Shown: positions 53,965 to 63,430, numbered from the stretch's first letter. The stretch is DNA of 64,000 bases from Rhodobacterales bacterium (GCA_009993005.1 JAACUH010000063.1:1-64000), one strand, 5' to 3'. The notes: generated from the letters alone by a model not told the origin. Translations and numbers: made by a program.

Positions 53965-55512
53965 TCAGCCCGAAGAAGAAACCCCGGGGGGCAGGATTTC
54001 GGGCGTGATGACAGTCGCCGCGCGGTGTTTCAGCTGATTTGCGACGCTGCTTCGCACGCCCGCATCACAGTCGGGGTCCAGCAAGATCAGGCGTGGACGC
54101 AACAGGTGCAAACGCACAAGGCTGATCGCAATGCGTTCGCTGCGGCTCAGGTTGCGCCCGCCTTCCCGCACGGTGCCGCCCAAACCGCCCAACCGACCCA
54201 GAACCGGGCCAAGCCCATGGTCACGCGCCATCTTTTCAAGGACGGCATCCTCGGGGCGTTCGGTGCAGCCCATCAGCAGCACCCGGCGCAGCGATCCTTG
54301 CAAAATCTCGGGCGATGCCCCTATGCGCAGAACGCCCCGCCGCAGACTGCCCCGGCTCAGGTCGTGCAAATCAACGCCCGACAGCAGGATCCTGCCAGCG
54401 GTCGGCGTGTCGAGGCCCAACAGCATGTCGATAACTGCCTCGCTGTCGCGCTCGCCGACCACAAGATCGGTGGTCGCACCCCGCGCGGCATGACAGCTCA
54501 GCGTTGCGCCAGACGGCAATGCAACGTTTTCAAACACGACATCAACCGCACCTTTCGGCAAGGATTTTCCGGCCCGGTACAGGTTGCGCTGCGCCCGTGA
54601 CAAGGCCGCCTCGGCCTTTGCCGATGCTGCGCGGAATGCCGCACGATGGTTCCAGACGCCGCCCAGATCGCGCAGCGGCGACAGCAACAGCCCCAGCGCG
54701 GCCAGCGCCGCCGCGATGCTTCCGGCGCTCAGCCCGGCCCGATGCCCGGCCAGAATGACCAGCGCCGCCGCCACCCCCGCCGCAAGATCAGGCAGCGCCT
54801 TCAGGGTTTCGGCGGCCAGACGATGGCGCAGTGCGGCCTTGACCATGGCATCGGTGCGCTTGTCCAGCTGCGCCAGTTCGGTGCCGCGCCGCCCCAGCCT
54901 GTCAAGATGCGGGGCCATCGGCATCCGCTCGGCCATCTCGGCGGCGATCCGCGCCCGCCGCATCCGCAGCTGCCTTTGCAGTGGCACAAGCCGAAGCCCC
55001 CCGAGGCTGATCCCCAGCAGTGTCAGCGCGAAAACCGGCAGCACCGCCCAGGCAAACACCGGATCAAGCAGCCACAGCACCGCAAGCGTCGCCGGAATCA
55101 GCAGCGCCCCGGCAACAAGGCGCGGCAGGCCCAGCCCCAGCCAGTTGCGAAACGCGGTCATGTCGCCGACAAAGCGCAGCGACATATAACCGGCCCGCCG
55201 TTCTGCCACGGCGCGGGCGGGCATCCGGGCGGCGTGATCGAACAAAGCGGCGCGGATCTGTCGGGCGTAGTCCTGCCCGATCCGTTCGCCCAGATACCGG
55301 GCGGCCACGCGGGTGACTGCGATCAGCGCCCCGGCGCCCGCCAGAATGGCCAAAGCGCCGACGGGCAAGGCCACGCGGCCGTGCATCGCCTCGAACAGAC
55401 CCCGGGTGGCAAAGGCCGCCGCCCCCGCCGCGCCGCCCTGCACAAGGGTCAGCGCGGCCACCAGCGCCAGTCCGCGCCCGCGCCCGCGGTCGAGAAGCGG
55501 TGGAAGCGTCAT
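53965..55512 (-). CDS. ABC exporter-like protein with degenerate nucleotide-binding domain
   Basis: 515 residues. The N-terminal membrane domain (about 1-300, six helices, CydC/type IV exporter-like) is followed by an ATPase-like domain whose motifs are all altered. Walker A reads GERDSEA (353-359) with no Lys, the signature is LSRSERIAI (455-463), Walker B ends LILLDPD (475-481) with Asp for the catalytic Glu, and the H-loop His is missing (VITPEI). ATP hydrolysis is therefore unlikely unless a partner chain supplies it. The ATG overlaps the preceding P-loop gene. Role unknown. Confidence 0.83.
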   Translation of the reverse strand: MTLPPLLDRGRGRGLALVAALTLVQGGAAGAAAFATRGLFEAMHGRVALPVGALAILAGAGALIAVTRVAARYLGERIGQDYARQIRAALFDHAARMPARAVAERRAGYMSLRFVGDMTAFRNWLGLGLPRLVAGALLIPATLAVLWLLDPVFAWAVLPVFALTLLGISLGGLRLVPLQRQLRMRRARIAAEMAERMPMAPHLDRLGRRGTELAQLDKRTDAMVKAALRHRLAAETLKALPDLAAGVAAALVILAGHRAGLSAGSIAAALAALGLLLSPLRDLGGVWNHRAAFRAASAKAEAALSRAQRNLYRAGKSLPKGAVDVVFENVALPSGATLSCHAARGATTDLVVGERDSEAVIDMLLGLDTPTAGRILLSGVDLHDLSRGSLRRGVLRIGASPEILQGSLRRVLLMGCTERPEDAVLEKMARDHGLGPVLGRLGGLGGTVREGGRNLSRSERIAISLVRLHLLRPRLILLDPDCDAGVRSSVANQLKHRAATVITPEILPPGVSSSG

Positions 55513-56564
55513 CACGCCGCCCGCCGGGTTCCGGCAAATGCGCGCAAGGCAAACACATTGGCCTCGGCCGGGTCGGCCAGATCGCCTTTGCGCAGGACAG
55601 GCACGCCGGTTGCGCTCATCGCCTCGGCCGCTGCCATCGGCGAACAGCTGAGAATGCCGGTCAGCGCATCGGGGCGCAGCCCGTGGCGGGCCAGTTCGGC
55701 CACCCCGCCCGCCGCCGCCACGGCATCGCCGCAGGCAAACACCAGGCCCGACAGGCGGTCGCGCAGCCAGGGATCTGCCACCAGGGCGCCGGTTTCACGC
55801 TGGAACAGCCCATCGGCGATTTCCATCACCGCAATATCACAGCCGCGTTCCGCCGCATGGCCCAGAAGCAGGTTCAGCCCGTCCTTCACCCGCGCCAGCG
55901 GTTCACGATAGGTGGTGACCATGCCTGCATCGGTGAAATCCGCCACCCAATGCGCGCCGGTGTCGGAATATTCGTTGAAATCGCCAAAGGCCCCGGTGCC
56001 TGTGCCCTTCAGCGCCGCCACCTTGTACCCGGCCCGCCGCAGACCAAGGGCCAGTTGCGCCGTGGCCAGCGTTTTGCCCGAATTCATTGCCGTGCCCAGC
56101 ACGAAGACCACCGGAATGTCATTTGTCCGGTCGGTGGGGGGCAGCGCGAAACGGTCAAGGTTCACCGGCTCACCGGCATCGTCCAGCAACCGCCCGACAG
56201 GCAGCAGCCGCGTGGCGTTTTTGATCCTCTCGTTGCGGGCAACCATCCGGCCGATACAGCCACCACCGGCCAACAGGTCGGCGCCGTCCGGGTCGATTTC
56301 GGCCAGCCCTTCGAACTGGTCAGGGGCATAGCGCGCGCCACAGGCCAGCACGATCATGTCGCCGGGATAGATATACGAGGGCCGCCCTGAACTGAGCTGC
56401 ACGCGCTGGTGCTGGCCCAGGCTTTCGACCTGCGCCAGGATCAGATCGCCGGGGCGTGCGGCGGCAAAGGCGGTGTCCATTCCGCCGATCAGGCCGTGAT
56501 CGACGCGGCGGGTGGCGAATGTCCATTTGGCGGTGGTCAGCGGGGCGAGAACATCTTGGGTCAT
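55512..56564 (-). CDS. P-loop NTPase-like protein (DUF1611-like)
   Basis: 350 residues. An N-terminal beta-rich region (1-150) is followed by a P-loop (GTAMNSGKT, 157-165) and a Rossmann-like C-terminal half (YKVAALKGTGTGAF and DIAVMEIADGLFQR). The layout recalls DUF1611/MobB-like dethiobiotin-synthase-fold proteins. ATG at 56564 is chosen; the frame is open further upstream. It is sandwiched between an alpha/beta hydrolase and the pseudo-ABC exporter, coupled to the latter by ATGA. Function not known; it might supply the ATP-using step of a biosynthetic pathway. Confidence 0.75.
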   Translation of the reverse strand: MTQDVLAPLTTAKWTFATRRVDHGLIGGMDTAFAAARPGDLILAQVESLGQHQRVQLSSGRPSYIYPGDMIVLACGARYAPDQFEGLAEIDPDGADLLAGGGCIGRMVARNERIKNATRLLPVGRLLDDAGEPVNLDRFALPPTDRTNDIPVVFVLGTAMNSGKTLATAQLALGLRRAGYKVAALKGTGTGAFGDFNEYSDTGAHWVADFTDAGMVTTYREPLARVKDGLNLLLGHAAERGCDIAVMEIADGLFQRETGALVADPWLRDRLSGLVFACGDAVAAAGGVAELARHGLRPDALTGILSCSPMAAAEAMSATGVPVLRKGDLADPAEANVFALRAFAGTRRAA

Positions 56565-56595
56565 CGGAATTATCCAGTTTGATGGGGTTAAAGAT

Positions 56596-57420
56596 TCAGC
56601 TTGCTGCGGCAAGGCGGGGCGGTTCGCCTGCCGTGACAAGGCGGCCGAGGTGGGCCTGTCTGATCGCCTGTGCCACGTTGTGGGTCACACCGGGCAGACG
56701 GATGAGGGTGATCTCGGGCAGGATGCCACGGGCACGGGCGGCGGCGCGGAACCGTTCGACATAGGTTCCCGCACGGGCAATGCGGGTGTGTCCCTGAATA
56801 CGGTCAAGATCGGGGCATTGGCGCAGGCTGTCGTCGCGATCGGTGTCATGCGTGCCGACGAACACCTGCACCCCGAGCCGCAGATAGGCCGGCAACGCCT
56901 GTTCGTGCCGCCGCGCCCAGCACAATGCGCCCGGCGTCGCATCGCCGCCCAGCCCATAGGGATAGGTCATGCTGGCGTCGGGCAGGCAATACCACCCCGC
57001 CGCCGCCAGGTTCAGCCGGCCCACCTTGTGCGGGTAGAGCATGGCAAAGCGATGCGCCAACTGCGCCCCGCCGGAATGCCCGAACAGATCGACCGGCCCG
57101 GCAAAGGCGGGGTTCATCACCGCCAGATGCCCCAACAGCGCCAACAGCGCCTGATCCGGCCGCGCCGCGCGGCAGGGCCGCTGAAAATGCGGCCAGCGTC
57201 TTTGGGCAAAATGCGGAACCACCACGATGCGGCCGCTGCGCTCGGCCTCTGGTGTGAACAGCGCGACCAGCTCATCGGCATTACGCGAAATTCCGTGCAG
57301 AACGATCAACGGCCGAAGGTCTGAAAGAATGGTCGGTCGAATGATCCGTGCAGGCAAGGTGCCCGAGGGCGATGCAACCCGAAGTCTGGCGATGGATGTC
57401 TGCGATATGGGGCGGTGCAT
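56596..57420 (-). CDS. Alpha/beta hydrolase (PHB depolymerase/esterase-like)
   Basis: 274 residues. Oxyanion region IVLHGISRNADELV, nucleophile elbow FGHSGGAQLAH, acid candidate in GTHDTDRDD and the catalytic His in PGVTHNVAQA. No signal peptide, so cytoplasmic. The ATG at 57420 has AGGAG upstream. First gene of a three-gene minus-strand operon with a P-loop protein and a degenerate ABC exporter. The substrate is not predictable. Confidence 0.85.
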   Translation of the reverse strand: MHRPISQTSIARLRVASPSGTLPARIIRPTILSDLRPLIVLHGISRNADELVALFTPEAERSGRIVVVPHFAQRRWPHFQRPCRAARPDQALLALLGHLAVMNPAFAGPVDLFGHSGGAQLAHRFAMLYPHKVGRLNLAAAGWYCLPDASMTYPYGLGGDATPGALCWARRHEQALPAYLRLGVQVFVGTHDTDRDDSLRQCPDLDRIQGHTRIARAGTYVERFRAAARARGILPEITLIRLPGVTHNVAQAIRQAHLGRLVTAGEPPRLAAAS

Positions 57421-57622
57421 GTCTGTGTCTCCTGCTGACTTGTCTGCCAGGGAAACGGCACAGGACCGGCTCTATTCCCGCGTCACGAAACTTTCACACA
57501 AAGTCATCGTCCGGGTGCGGTCACGGCAGCGTGTTTATAAATCCCACAGACCCGCAATTTTGATGCTTGAAGTATCAGTATCGTTGTTCTAGATACCACT
57601 TGTCCACGACAGGATATACCTC

Positions 57623-57883
57623 ATGATCACTGCCACTCAATTGCGCGCCGCCCGTGCCCTGCTGGGGATCGACCAGAAAACCCTGGCACGGCTTGCCGGT
57701 CTGTCCGTTCCGACGATCCAGCGGATGGAGGCAAGCCCCGGCAATGTGCGCGGAGTTGTCGACAGCCTGACCAAGGTGATTGCGGCGCTTGAGCTTGCGG
57801 GTATTGAACTTGTCGCCGAGGGCGCGCTGAGCACGGCCGGGGGGCGCGGCGTGCGCCTCAAGGCACCCCCCAAAAAACACTGA
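57623..57883 (+). CDS. Small XRE-family helix-turn-helix protein
   Basis: 86 residues. The helix-turn-helix is LGIDQKTLARLAGLSVPTIQRMEAS (about residues 14-38), followed by a short helix and a basic tail. An AGGA site precedes the ATG. It lies 75 bp upstream of the SulP transporter gene on the same strand and probably regulates it. Such single-HTH proteins are common next to SulP genes. Confidence 0.87.
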   Translation: MITATQLRAARALLGIDQKTLARLAGLSVPTIQRMEASPGNVRGVVDSLTKVIAALELAGIELVAEGALSTAGGRGVRLKAPPKKH

Positions 57884-57958
57884 AGTTTCAATCCGCGACG
57901 GTGACCGCCGACGAAAGCCCGCGATCCCGCCGCACACCGACCAAAGGTGCGGCTTACC

Positions 57959-59653
57959 ATGACAGACCAGACCACCCGACCCGGCAACGCGCCAAGTTTT
58001 GCCGATCTGTTCACCCCAAAACTGCTGACCGTTCTGCGCGAAGGGTATGGTGTGGCGCAGCTGCGCCGCGATGCCATTGCCGGGCTGACCGTGGCCATTG
58101 TGGCGCTGCCCCTCAGCATGGCCATCGCCATCGCATCGGGCGCAACACCGGCGCAGGGGCTGTATACCGCGATTGTGGGCGGGTTTCTTGTGTCGCTGCT
58201 GGGCGGGTCGCGGTTTCAGATCGGTGGGCCTGCGGGTGCCTTCATCGTACTGGTGGCCAGCACCGCGGCGCTGCATGGGATGGACGGGTTGATCCTGGCG
58301 ACGATGATGTCGGGTGTGATCATGATGGTGGCCGGGTTTCTGCGTCTTGGCACCTATATCAAATTCATCCCTTTCCCGGTGACAGTCGGGTTCACGGCGG
58401 GGATCGCTATTATCATTTTTGCAAGTCAGATCAAAGAGTTGTTGGGGCTTTCCCTAACCGATGAGCCGGGCGAGCTGTTGGAAAAGCTGCCCGCCCTGTG
58501 GCAGGCGCGCACCACGCTGACCCCGGCGGCGCTGATCCTTTCGGCGGGAACCGTGGCCGTTATTCTTGGGCTGAAACGCTGGCGCCCGCATTGGCCGGGC
58601 ATGTTGATTGCGGTGGCACTGGCCGCGCTGGCATCGGCGCTGCTGTCGCTTCCGGTGCAGACGATCGGCACAAAGTTCGGCGGCATCCCTTCGGGTCTGC
58701 CGGCCCCCAGCCTGCCGAATTTCTCGGTTGATCTGGCTTTGCAGGTTTTGCCGGCGGCCATTTCCTTTACCCTTCTGGGCGCCATTGAATCCTTGCTGTC
58801 CGCCGTGGTGGCCGATGGCATGACCGGGCGGCGGCACCGCTCGAATTGCGAACTGGTGGCGCAGGGCGCGGCCAACATCGGCGCGGCATTGTTTGGCGGG
58901 TTCTGTGTGACCGGCACCATCGCCCGGACGGCAACCAACGTGCGGGCCGGGGCGCATGGCCCGGTTGCAGGGATGCTGCACGCGGTATTCATCCTGTTGT
59001 TCATGCTGGTCGCGGCGCCCCTCGCCGCCTTTATTCCGCTGGCGGCTTTGGCCGGGGTGCTGGCCGTTGTCGCCTGGAACATGATCGAACGCCCCGCCAT
59101 TGTGGTTCTCGTGCGATCGGGCTGGGGCGACGCCGCTGTGTTGGGCGCGACCTTCTTCCTGACCATCTTCCGCGACCTGACCGAGGCGATCATCGTCGGC
59201 TTTGCCCTCGGGTCGGTTCTGTTCATCAACCGGATGAGCCAAAATGCGGCAGTCGAGACGGAAACCCCTTTTGTCGGGCAGGATGCGCCAGACCGCGGAA
59301 CCGAATATGACGAGGCGATCGCCGCCAATCCCGAGGTGGTCGTTTACCACATCACCGGCGCCTTTTTCTTTGGGGCCGCGGCCTCGATCGGATCGGTCCT
59401 TGATCGCATTCAGGCAACACACAAGGCGCTGATCATCGATTTCGCCGCTGTGCCGTTCCTTGATTCGACCGGTGCGAATGTGATCGAGGGTCTGGCCCAC
59501 AAGGCGCATGGGCAAGACGTTCGGCTGTATATTGCGGCGGCCAATCCGGACATCCGCCGCGCCTTGCTGACCCATGGCGTTCGCCCGCCCGAAACCCAAT
59601 ATACAACCACGGTCGCTGACGCCCTGGCGCTTGAGGCCGAAGCGGCCGTCTGA
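57959..59653 (+). CDS. SulP-family anion permease with STAS domain
   Basis: 564 residues. A membrane domain of about 12-14 helices has the substrate-site stretches FQIGGPAGAFIVLV and SVLFINRM. The cytoplasmic STAS domain (about 445-560) has the conserved DSTG loop (PFLDSTGANV). ATG at 57959 follows AAAGGTG. SulP proteins carry sulfate, bicarbonate or dicarboxylates; there is no carbonic anhydrase or sulfur gene beside it to decide. Confidence 0.93.
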   Translation: MTDQTTRPGNAPSFADLFTPKLLTVLREGYGVAQLRRDAIAGLTVAIVALPLSMAIAIASGATPAQGLYTAIVGGFLVSLLGGSRFQIGGPAGAFIVLVASTAALHGMDGLILATMMSGVIMMVAGFLRLGTYIKFIPFPVTVGFTAGIAIIIFASQIKELLGLSLTDEPGELLEKLPALWQARTTLTPAALILSAGTVAVILGLKRWRPHWPGMLIAVALAALASALLSLPVQTIGTKFGGIPSGLPAPSLPNFSVDLALQVLPAAISFTLLGAIESLLSAVVADGMTGRRHRSNCELVAQGAANIGAALFGGFCVTGTIARTATNVRAGAHGPVAGMLHAVFILLFMLVAAPLAAFIPLAALAGVLAVVAWNMIERPAIVVLVRSGWGDAAVLGATFFLTIFRDLTEAIIVGFALGSVLFINRMSQNAAVETETPFVGQDAPDRGTEYDEAIAANPEVVVYHITGAFFFGAAASIGSVLDRIQATHKALIIDFAAVPFLDSTGANVIEGLAHKAHGQDVRLYIAAANPDIRRALLTHGVRPPETQYTTTVADALALEAEAAV

Positions 59654-59910
59654 CGCGCGTTGAGTGCCGCGCGCTTGACACATGGTGCAGGTGAACGGTG
59701 CTGTCCGCCCGGTGGTGCGGGTCTGCGGTTGTCGCGGCCCCGCTTTTCCTTCTGTATTGTGACAGGGCGGTTTCGGCGGGCGGCCATCCGTGCCGCGCAA
59801 CCCTGGTCTGTAGCAACAGGTTGCATATCAGATGCGGCGGCGCGATTGATCTGTCAGGTGCAGGAAACGCCAGCCCGACAACCAAGCCTTGCCCAAACCC
59901 CAAAAACAGA
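59654..59910. other. Non-coding gap after the SulP gene
   Basis: Together with the terminator and spacer this is about 308 bp between the SulP stop and the tRNA. I see no convincing gene: open frames here run through the terminator and have no ribosome site. No clear repeat is visible apart from the terminator described separately. Confidence 0.5.
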
Positions 59911-59932
59911 AAGGCCGCCCTTGGGCGGCCTT
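59911..59932 (-). terminator. Rho-independent terminator of the tRNA-Gly gene
   Basis: AAGGCCGCCC (59911-59920) pairs with GGGCGGCCTT (59923-59932). Read on the minus strand the stem is followed by TCTGTTTTTGG, a T-rich tail, 30 bp after the tRNA 3' end. On the plus strand it may also stop SulP transcripts. Confidence 0.82.
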
Positions 59933-59961
59933 GTCTCATAAACCGTGGGTAACCGGTTTTT

Positions 59962-60036
59962 TGGAGCGGGCGAAGAGATTCGAACTCTCGACCCTAACCT
60001 TGGCAAGGTTATGCTCTACCCCTGAGCTACGCCCGC
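59962..60036 (-). tRNA. tRNA-Gly (anticodon GCC)
   Basis: The minus strand folds as a 75-nt tRNA with encoded CCA (59962-59964). The acceptor stem is GCGGGCG/CGCCCGC, the anticodon loop TTGCCAA has GCC at 60002-60004, and the T loop is TTCGAAT. The D-arm GCTCAGGGGTAGAGC is standard. It reads GGC and GGU glycine codons. Confidence 0.97.
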
Positions 60037-60446
60037 ATCCGTTGGTGTTGGCGGAATACTCAGTCTCCAGACCTGCTGCAAGCGAAAAATGCACGCCGCG
60101 GCGTTCCATCTCGGCTTGACCCGCTCAATCTGCGGTTGGCCTGTCTGCCGGCAACAGGTCGACCGCGCCCACGGCCCGACCAGAATGGCAAGGCGTGCCG
60201 GACATCTCCGCTTTTTACCGCACGACACATTTACCAAGCTGAGTGAATTCAACCAAAAGCAATACGCCAAATGATCACTGCGGTTTTTTCGGCGCACCCC
60301 TTGCAGTCGGTGGCAGCCTGTGTGACCTTCCCTCCAAGTAGAAAAATCAGACGATCCGTTACATTGGGGCGCCCCGTGCCCCTAGTGTAGGCCCGCAGAC
60401 TGCGGCACGACCGTGCCGAGCAGACGAAACCCACAGGGAGGACACC
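60037..60446. other. 410-bp intergenic region upstream of TRAP operon 2
   Basis: It contains the tRNA-Gly promoter side (minus strand) and the leader of the second TRAP operon. A short open frame at 60089-60274 has no ribosome site and unconvincing composition. The only recognisable elements are the shared motif and palindrome at 60356-60375. Confidence 0.5.
60356..60375. promoter_or_regulatory. Motif shared with the 25-kb ABC promoter, plus palindrome
   Basis: CCGTTACATTGGG (60356-60368) is identical to 25051-25063 and merges into the palindrome GGGGCGCCCC (60366-60375), about 70-90 bp before the dctP start. Candidate promoter or regulator site for TRAP operon 2. Confidence 0.35.
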
Positions 60447-61430
60447 ATGAACACGATCACCCGTCTTTGCGCCACCACTGCGCTTGCCAGTGCCGCCATA
60501 ACCCTTGTTCCGGCCATGGCCGCAGCCGAGACCAAGCTGAAATGGGCCCATGTGTACGAGTCGAGCGAACCGTATCACACCTGCGCTGTTGCCGCGAACG
60601 ACCTGCTGATGACGGCGACCGACGGGCGCTATGGCGTTGAGGTGTTTCCCGCCTCTTCCCTGGGCAAAGAGGTTGACATCAACGAAGGGCTCGGGTTCGG
60701 CACCGTTGACATCATTTATACCGGCCAGCTTTTTGCCGGTCGGTCCTATGGCCCGATCGCCATCGGCGGCGCGCCGTTCATGTTCCGTGACTTCGATCAC
60801 TGGGACAAGTTCCGCAATTCCGACCTGTTTCAGGAACTGGCGCAAGGTTACTCCGACGCATCGGGCAACCACATCACCGCGATGACTTACTATGGCGCGC
60901 GGCATGTCACCGCGAACAAGCCGATCCTTACCCCCGCTGACATGAAAGGCGTGAAGATTCGTGTGCCGAACGCGCCGTTGTACATGATGTTCCCCGAGGC
61001 GACCGGCGCAAACCCTGCGCCCATCGCCTTTGCCGAGGTCTATCTGGCGCTGCAACAGGGCACGGTTGACGCGCAGGAAAACCCCCTGCCCACGATCCAG
61101 GCCAAGAAGTTCTATGAGGTGCAGAGCGACATCAGCCTGACCGGCCACATTACCGACGCGCTGCTGACAATCGTTGGCGGCCCGGCGTGGGATGCGATGG
61201 ACGAGGCTGACCGTGCCGCGCTGACCCAGGTCACCCAGGACACCGCCGTTTGCGCCACTGATGCCATCATCAAGGCCGAGGCCGAGCTGGCCGATTGGTT
61301 CCGTGGCGAAGGCGTGCAGGTGCACGAGGTTGACCGTGGTCCGTTCATCGAGGCGGTCAAGGTCATGCACAACGGCGAAATGGCAACCTGGGATCAGGAA
61401 ACCTATGACCGGTTGCAGGCCATCCAGTAA
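60447..61430 (+). CDS. dctP: TRAP transporter substrate-binding protein DctP (operon 2)
   Basis: 327 residues. The signal peptide is residues 1-27 (ATTALASAAITLVPAMAAA). The carboxylate-binding Arg lies in VKIRVPNAPLYMMFPEA, followed by the hallmarks PAPIAFAEVYLALQQG and VDAQENPLP. AGGGAGGA precedes the ATG. It is only distantly similar to the DctP at 2504 and probably carries a different ligand. There are no enzyme genes in the operon to suggest which. Confidence 0.94.
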   Translation: MNTITRLCATTALASAAITLVPAMAAAETKLKWAHVYESSEPYHTCAVAANDLLMTATDGRYGVEVFPASSLGKEVDINEGLGFGTVDIIYTGQLFAGRSYGPIAIGGAPFMFRDFDHWDKFRNSDLFQELAQGYSDASGNHITAMTYYGARHVTANKPILTPADMKGVKIRVPNAPLYMMFPEATGANPAPIAFAEVYLALQQGTVDAQENPLPTIQAKKFYEVQSDISLTGHITDALLTIVGGPAWDAMDEADRAALTQVTQDTAVCATDAIIKAEAELADWFRGEGVQVHEVDRGPFIEAVKVMHNGEMATWDQETYDRLQAIQ

Positions 61431-61444
61431 CCTCTGACACCACC

Positions 61445-61467
61445 GGGCGGGCCATGGCGGCCCGCCC
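61445..61467 (+). other. Stem-loop after dctP (operon 2)
   Basis: GGGCGGGCC (61445-61453) pairs with GGCCCGCCC (61459-61467), with loop ATGGC and a short TTT tail. A weak terminator or processing barrier that would favour dctP expression over dctQ and dctM, like the stem at 3521-3548. Confidence 0.6.
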
Positions 61468-61511
61468 TTTGCCGCAGGCCCGAATTAAGGCCTGAACTCC
61501 AAGGACTGTCC

Positions 61512-62078
61512 ATGCCCGATTCCCGGAACGAGCCGCCGCTTGTCGCGCCCATCCAGCTGGAAGAAGAAAAGATCGACCTGTCCGATCAGCAATGGGACGA
61601 TGTGCTGGTGCTGGTGCTGTTCTGGGTGCTGGCGGGTGTCGTGTTCTTGCAATTCTTTACCCGCTATGTGTTGAACGATTCCATCGCCTGGACCGAGGAA
61701 ATCGCTAGGTTCCTGCTGATCGGGGTTACTTTCATCGGCTCTGTCATGGCAACACGGAAACAAAGCCACATCGCGGTTGAATTCTTGTACCGCTGGGTGC
61801 CGCGCACCGGGCGGCGGATCGCACAATTTGCCATTGATGTGACAACAACGGCATTCTTCGCCCTGCTGACGGTGTTGTGTGCCCAGATCGCCGGGCGGAC
61901 CCGGCAAATGATGGTGTCGCTGGAGATTCCGAAATCGACGATCTACTGGATCGTCGTTGCCGCCTTTGTCTGCATGACGCTGTATTCCGCGTGGAACACC
62001 TGGAAACACCTGCGTGACGGCACCAGCAAACTGATCGACCCGGAACGCTTCGCGGACCAGATCCGCGCCATCGACTGA
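61512..62078 (+). CDS. dctQ: TRAP transporter small permease DctQ (operon 2)
   Basis: 188 residues. A hydrophilic acidic N-terminus (about 30 residues) precedes four helices. The DctQ stretch SIAWTEEIARFLLIGVTFIGSVMATRK is clear, with the Trp-Thr-Glu-Glu-Ile-Ala-Arg core conserved in the family. It lies 81 bp after dctP, beyond the stem-loop, and 71 bp before dctM. Confidence 0.92.
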   Translation: MPDSRNEPPLVAPIQLEEEKIDLSDQQWDDVLVLVLFWVLAGVVFLQFFTRYVLNDSIAWTEEIARFLLIGVTFIGSVMATRKQSHIAVEFLYRWVPRTGRRIAQFAIDVTTTAFFALLTVLCAQIAGRTRQMMVSLEIPKSTIYWIVVAAFVCMTLYSAWNTWKHLRDGTSKLIDPERFADQIRAID

Positions 62079-62149
62079 TCTCATTCAACATGTGAGGGCC
62101 GGGTGAATCCCCCTTACCATTCCTCCTCTCACGCTCAAGGAGCGCACTC

Positions 62150-63430
62150 TTGGACATCCTTTGGCTTTTCGTGATGCTGTTTGGCATGTTGCTGGTCGGG
62201 GTGCCGGTGGCGGTGGCGCTGGCCGGATCATCGGCTGTGTTCATCTATTTCAGCGGCGCGACGCCGCCGATGGTTGTGGCACACCGCATGATCAATGGCG
62301 TTGACAGCTTTCCCTTGCTGGCGGTGCCGTTCTTCATCCTGGCGGGCAACCTGATGAACACCGCCGGCATCACCGAGCGGATCTTCAACTTTGCGCTGGC
62401 CCTTGTGGGATGGATGCGCGGCGGGCTGGGCCATGTGAACGTCGGTGCATCGGTGATATTCGCGGGCATGTCGGGTGCGGCCGTGGCCGATGCGGGGGGC
62501 CTTGGCGCGATCGAGATCAAGGCGATGCGCGACGCCAAATATGACGCCAAATTCGCCGTCGGCATCACCGCCGCCTCGTCCACCATCGGGCCGATCATCC
62601 CGCCGTCTCTGCCCATGGTGATTTATGGCGTCGTGGCAGGCGCCAGCATCGGACAGTTGTTCGTCGCCGGGTTCATCCCCGGGCTTTTGATGGCCGCGTC
62701 GCTGATGATCATGATCGCGATCATGGCACGGCGCAAAGGTTTTGGCCGCGATCAGGAATTCTATTGGTCGGTGCTGTTTTCCAGCTTCCGCCGCGCGTTT
62801 CTGTCGCTGATGACGCCGGTGATCATCGTTGGTGGCATTCTGACCGGTGCCTTCACCCCGACCGAGGCGGCGGTGGCGGCCTGTGCCTGGGCGCTGTTCC
62901 TCGGGTTGATCGTCTATCGCACGCTGACCTTGCCGCGGTTCCTGCGGGTCAGCTTCGACACAATCGAAACCACTGCCGTGGTGTTGTTTGTCGTTGGGGC
63001 GGCGGCGATCTTTGCCTGGCTGCTCACGTCCAACCGCGTGCCCGAAACATTTGCCGCCGGGTTGTTGGCGGTGTCGGACCGGCCATGGGTGATCCTGTTG
63101 TTGATCAACCTGATCCTCTTGGCAGTCGGCTGTTTCATGGAAACCGTGGCGGCGATCACCATCATGGTTCCCGTGCTGCTGCCCATTGCAGTGGCAATGG
63201 GGGTCGATCCGGTGCACTTTGGTGTCATCATGGTGCTGAACCTGATGCTGGGCCTGCTGACGCCGCCGGTCGGGATGGTGCTGTATGTGCTGGCACGGGT
63301 CGCCAAGATTCCGTTCGAAGAATGCGTCGTCGGCACGGCGCCATTCCTGATTCCGCTGGTTATCGTGCTGCTTCTGGTCACTTTTGTACCAGGGCTGACG
63401 ATGTGGCTGCCCAACCTGATCTATCGCTGA
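62150..63430 (+). CDS. dctM: TRAP transporter large permease DctM (operon 2)
   Basis: 426 residues with the DctM hallmarks GGLGHVNVGASVIFAGMSG, TAASSTIGPIIPPSLP and LLTPPVGMVLYVLARV. The start is TTG at 62150 (MDILWLF), supported by AAGGAG eight bases upstream. Unlike operon 1, dctQ and dctM here do not overlap. Confidence 0.94.
   Translation: MDILWLFVMLFGMLLVGVPVAVALAGSSAVFIYFSGATPPMVVAHRMINGVDSFPLLAVPFFILAGNLMNTAGITERIFNFALALVGWMRGGLGHVNVGASVIFAGMSGAAVADAGGLGAIEIKAMRDAKYDAKFAVGITAASSTIGPIIPPSLPMVIYGVVAGASIGQLFVAGFIPGLLMAASLMIMIAIMARRKGFGRDQEFYWSVLFSSFRRAFLSLMTPVIIVGGILTGAFTPTEAAVAACAWALFLGLIVYRTLTLPRFLRVSFDTIETTAVVLFVVGAAAIFAWLLTSNRVPETFAAGLLAVSDRPWVILLLINLILLAVGCFMETVAAITIMVPVLLPIAVAMGVDPVHFGVIMVLNLMLGLLTPPVGMVLYVLARVAKIPFEECVVGTAPFLIPLVIVLLLVTFVPGLTMWLPNLIYR

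Noticed and set aside
59660-59941. Open frame between the SulP gene and the tRNA
   Set aside because: It runs through the rho-independent terminator at 59911-59932 and has no ribosome site.
60089-60274. Possible 61-residue peptide upstream of TRAP operon 2
   Set aside because: No Shine-Dalgarno, no recognisable features, and composition like the surrounding non-coding DNA.
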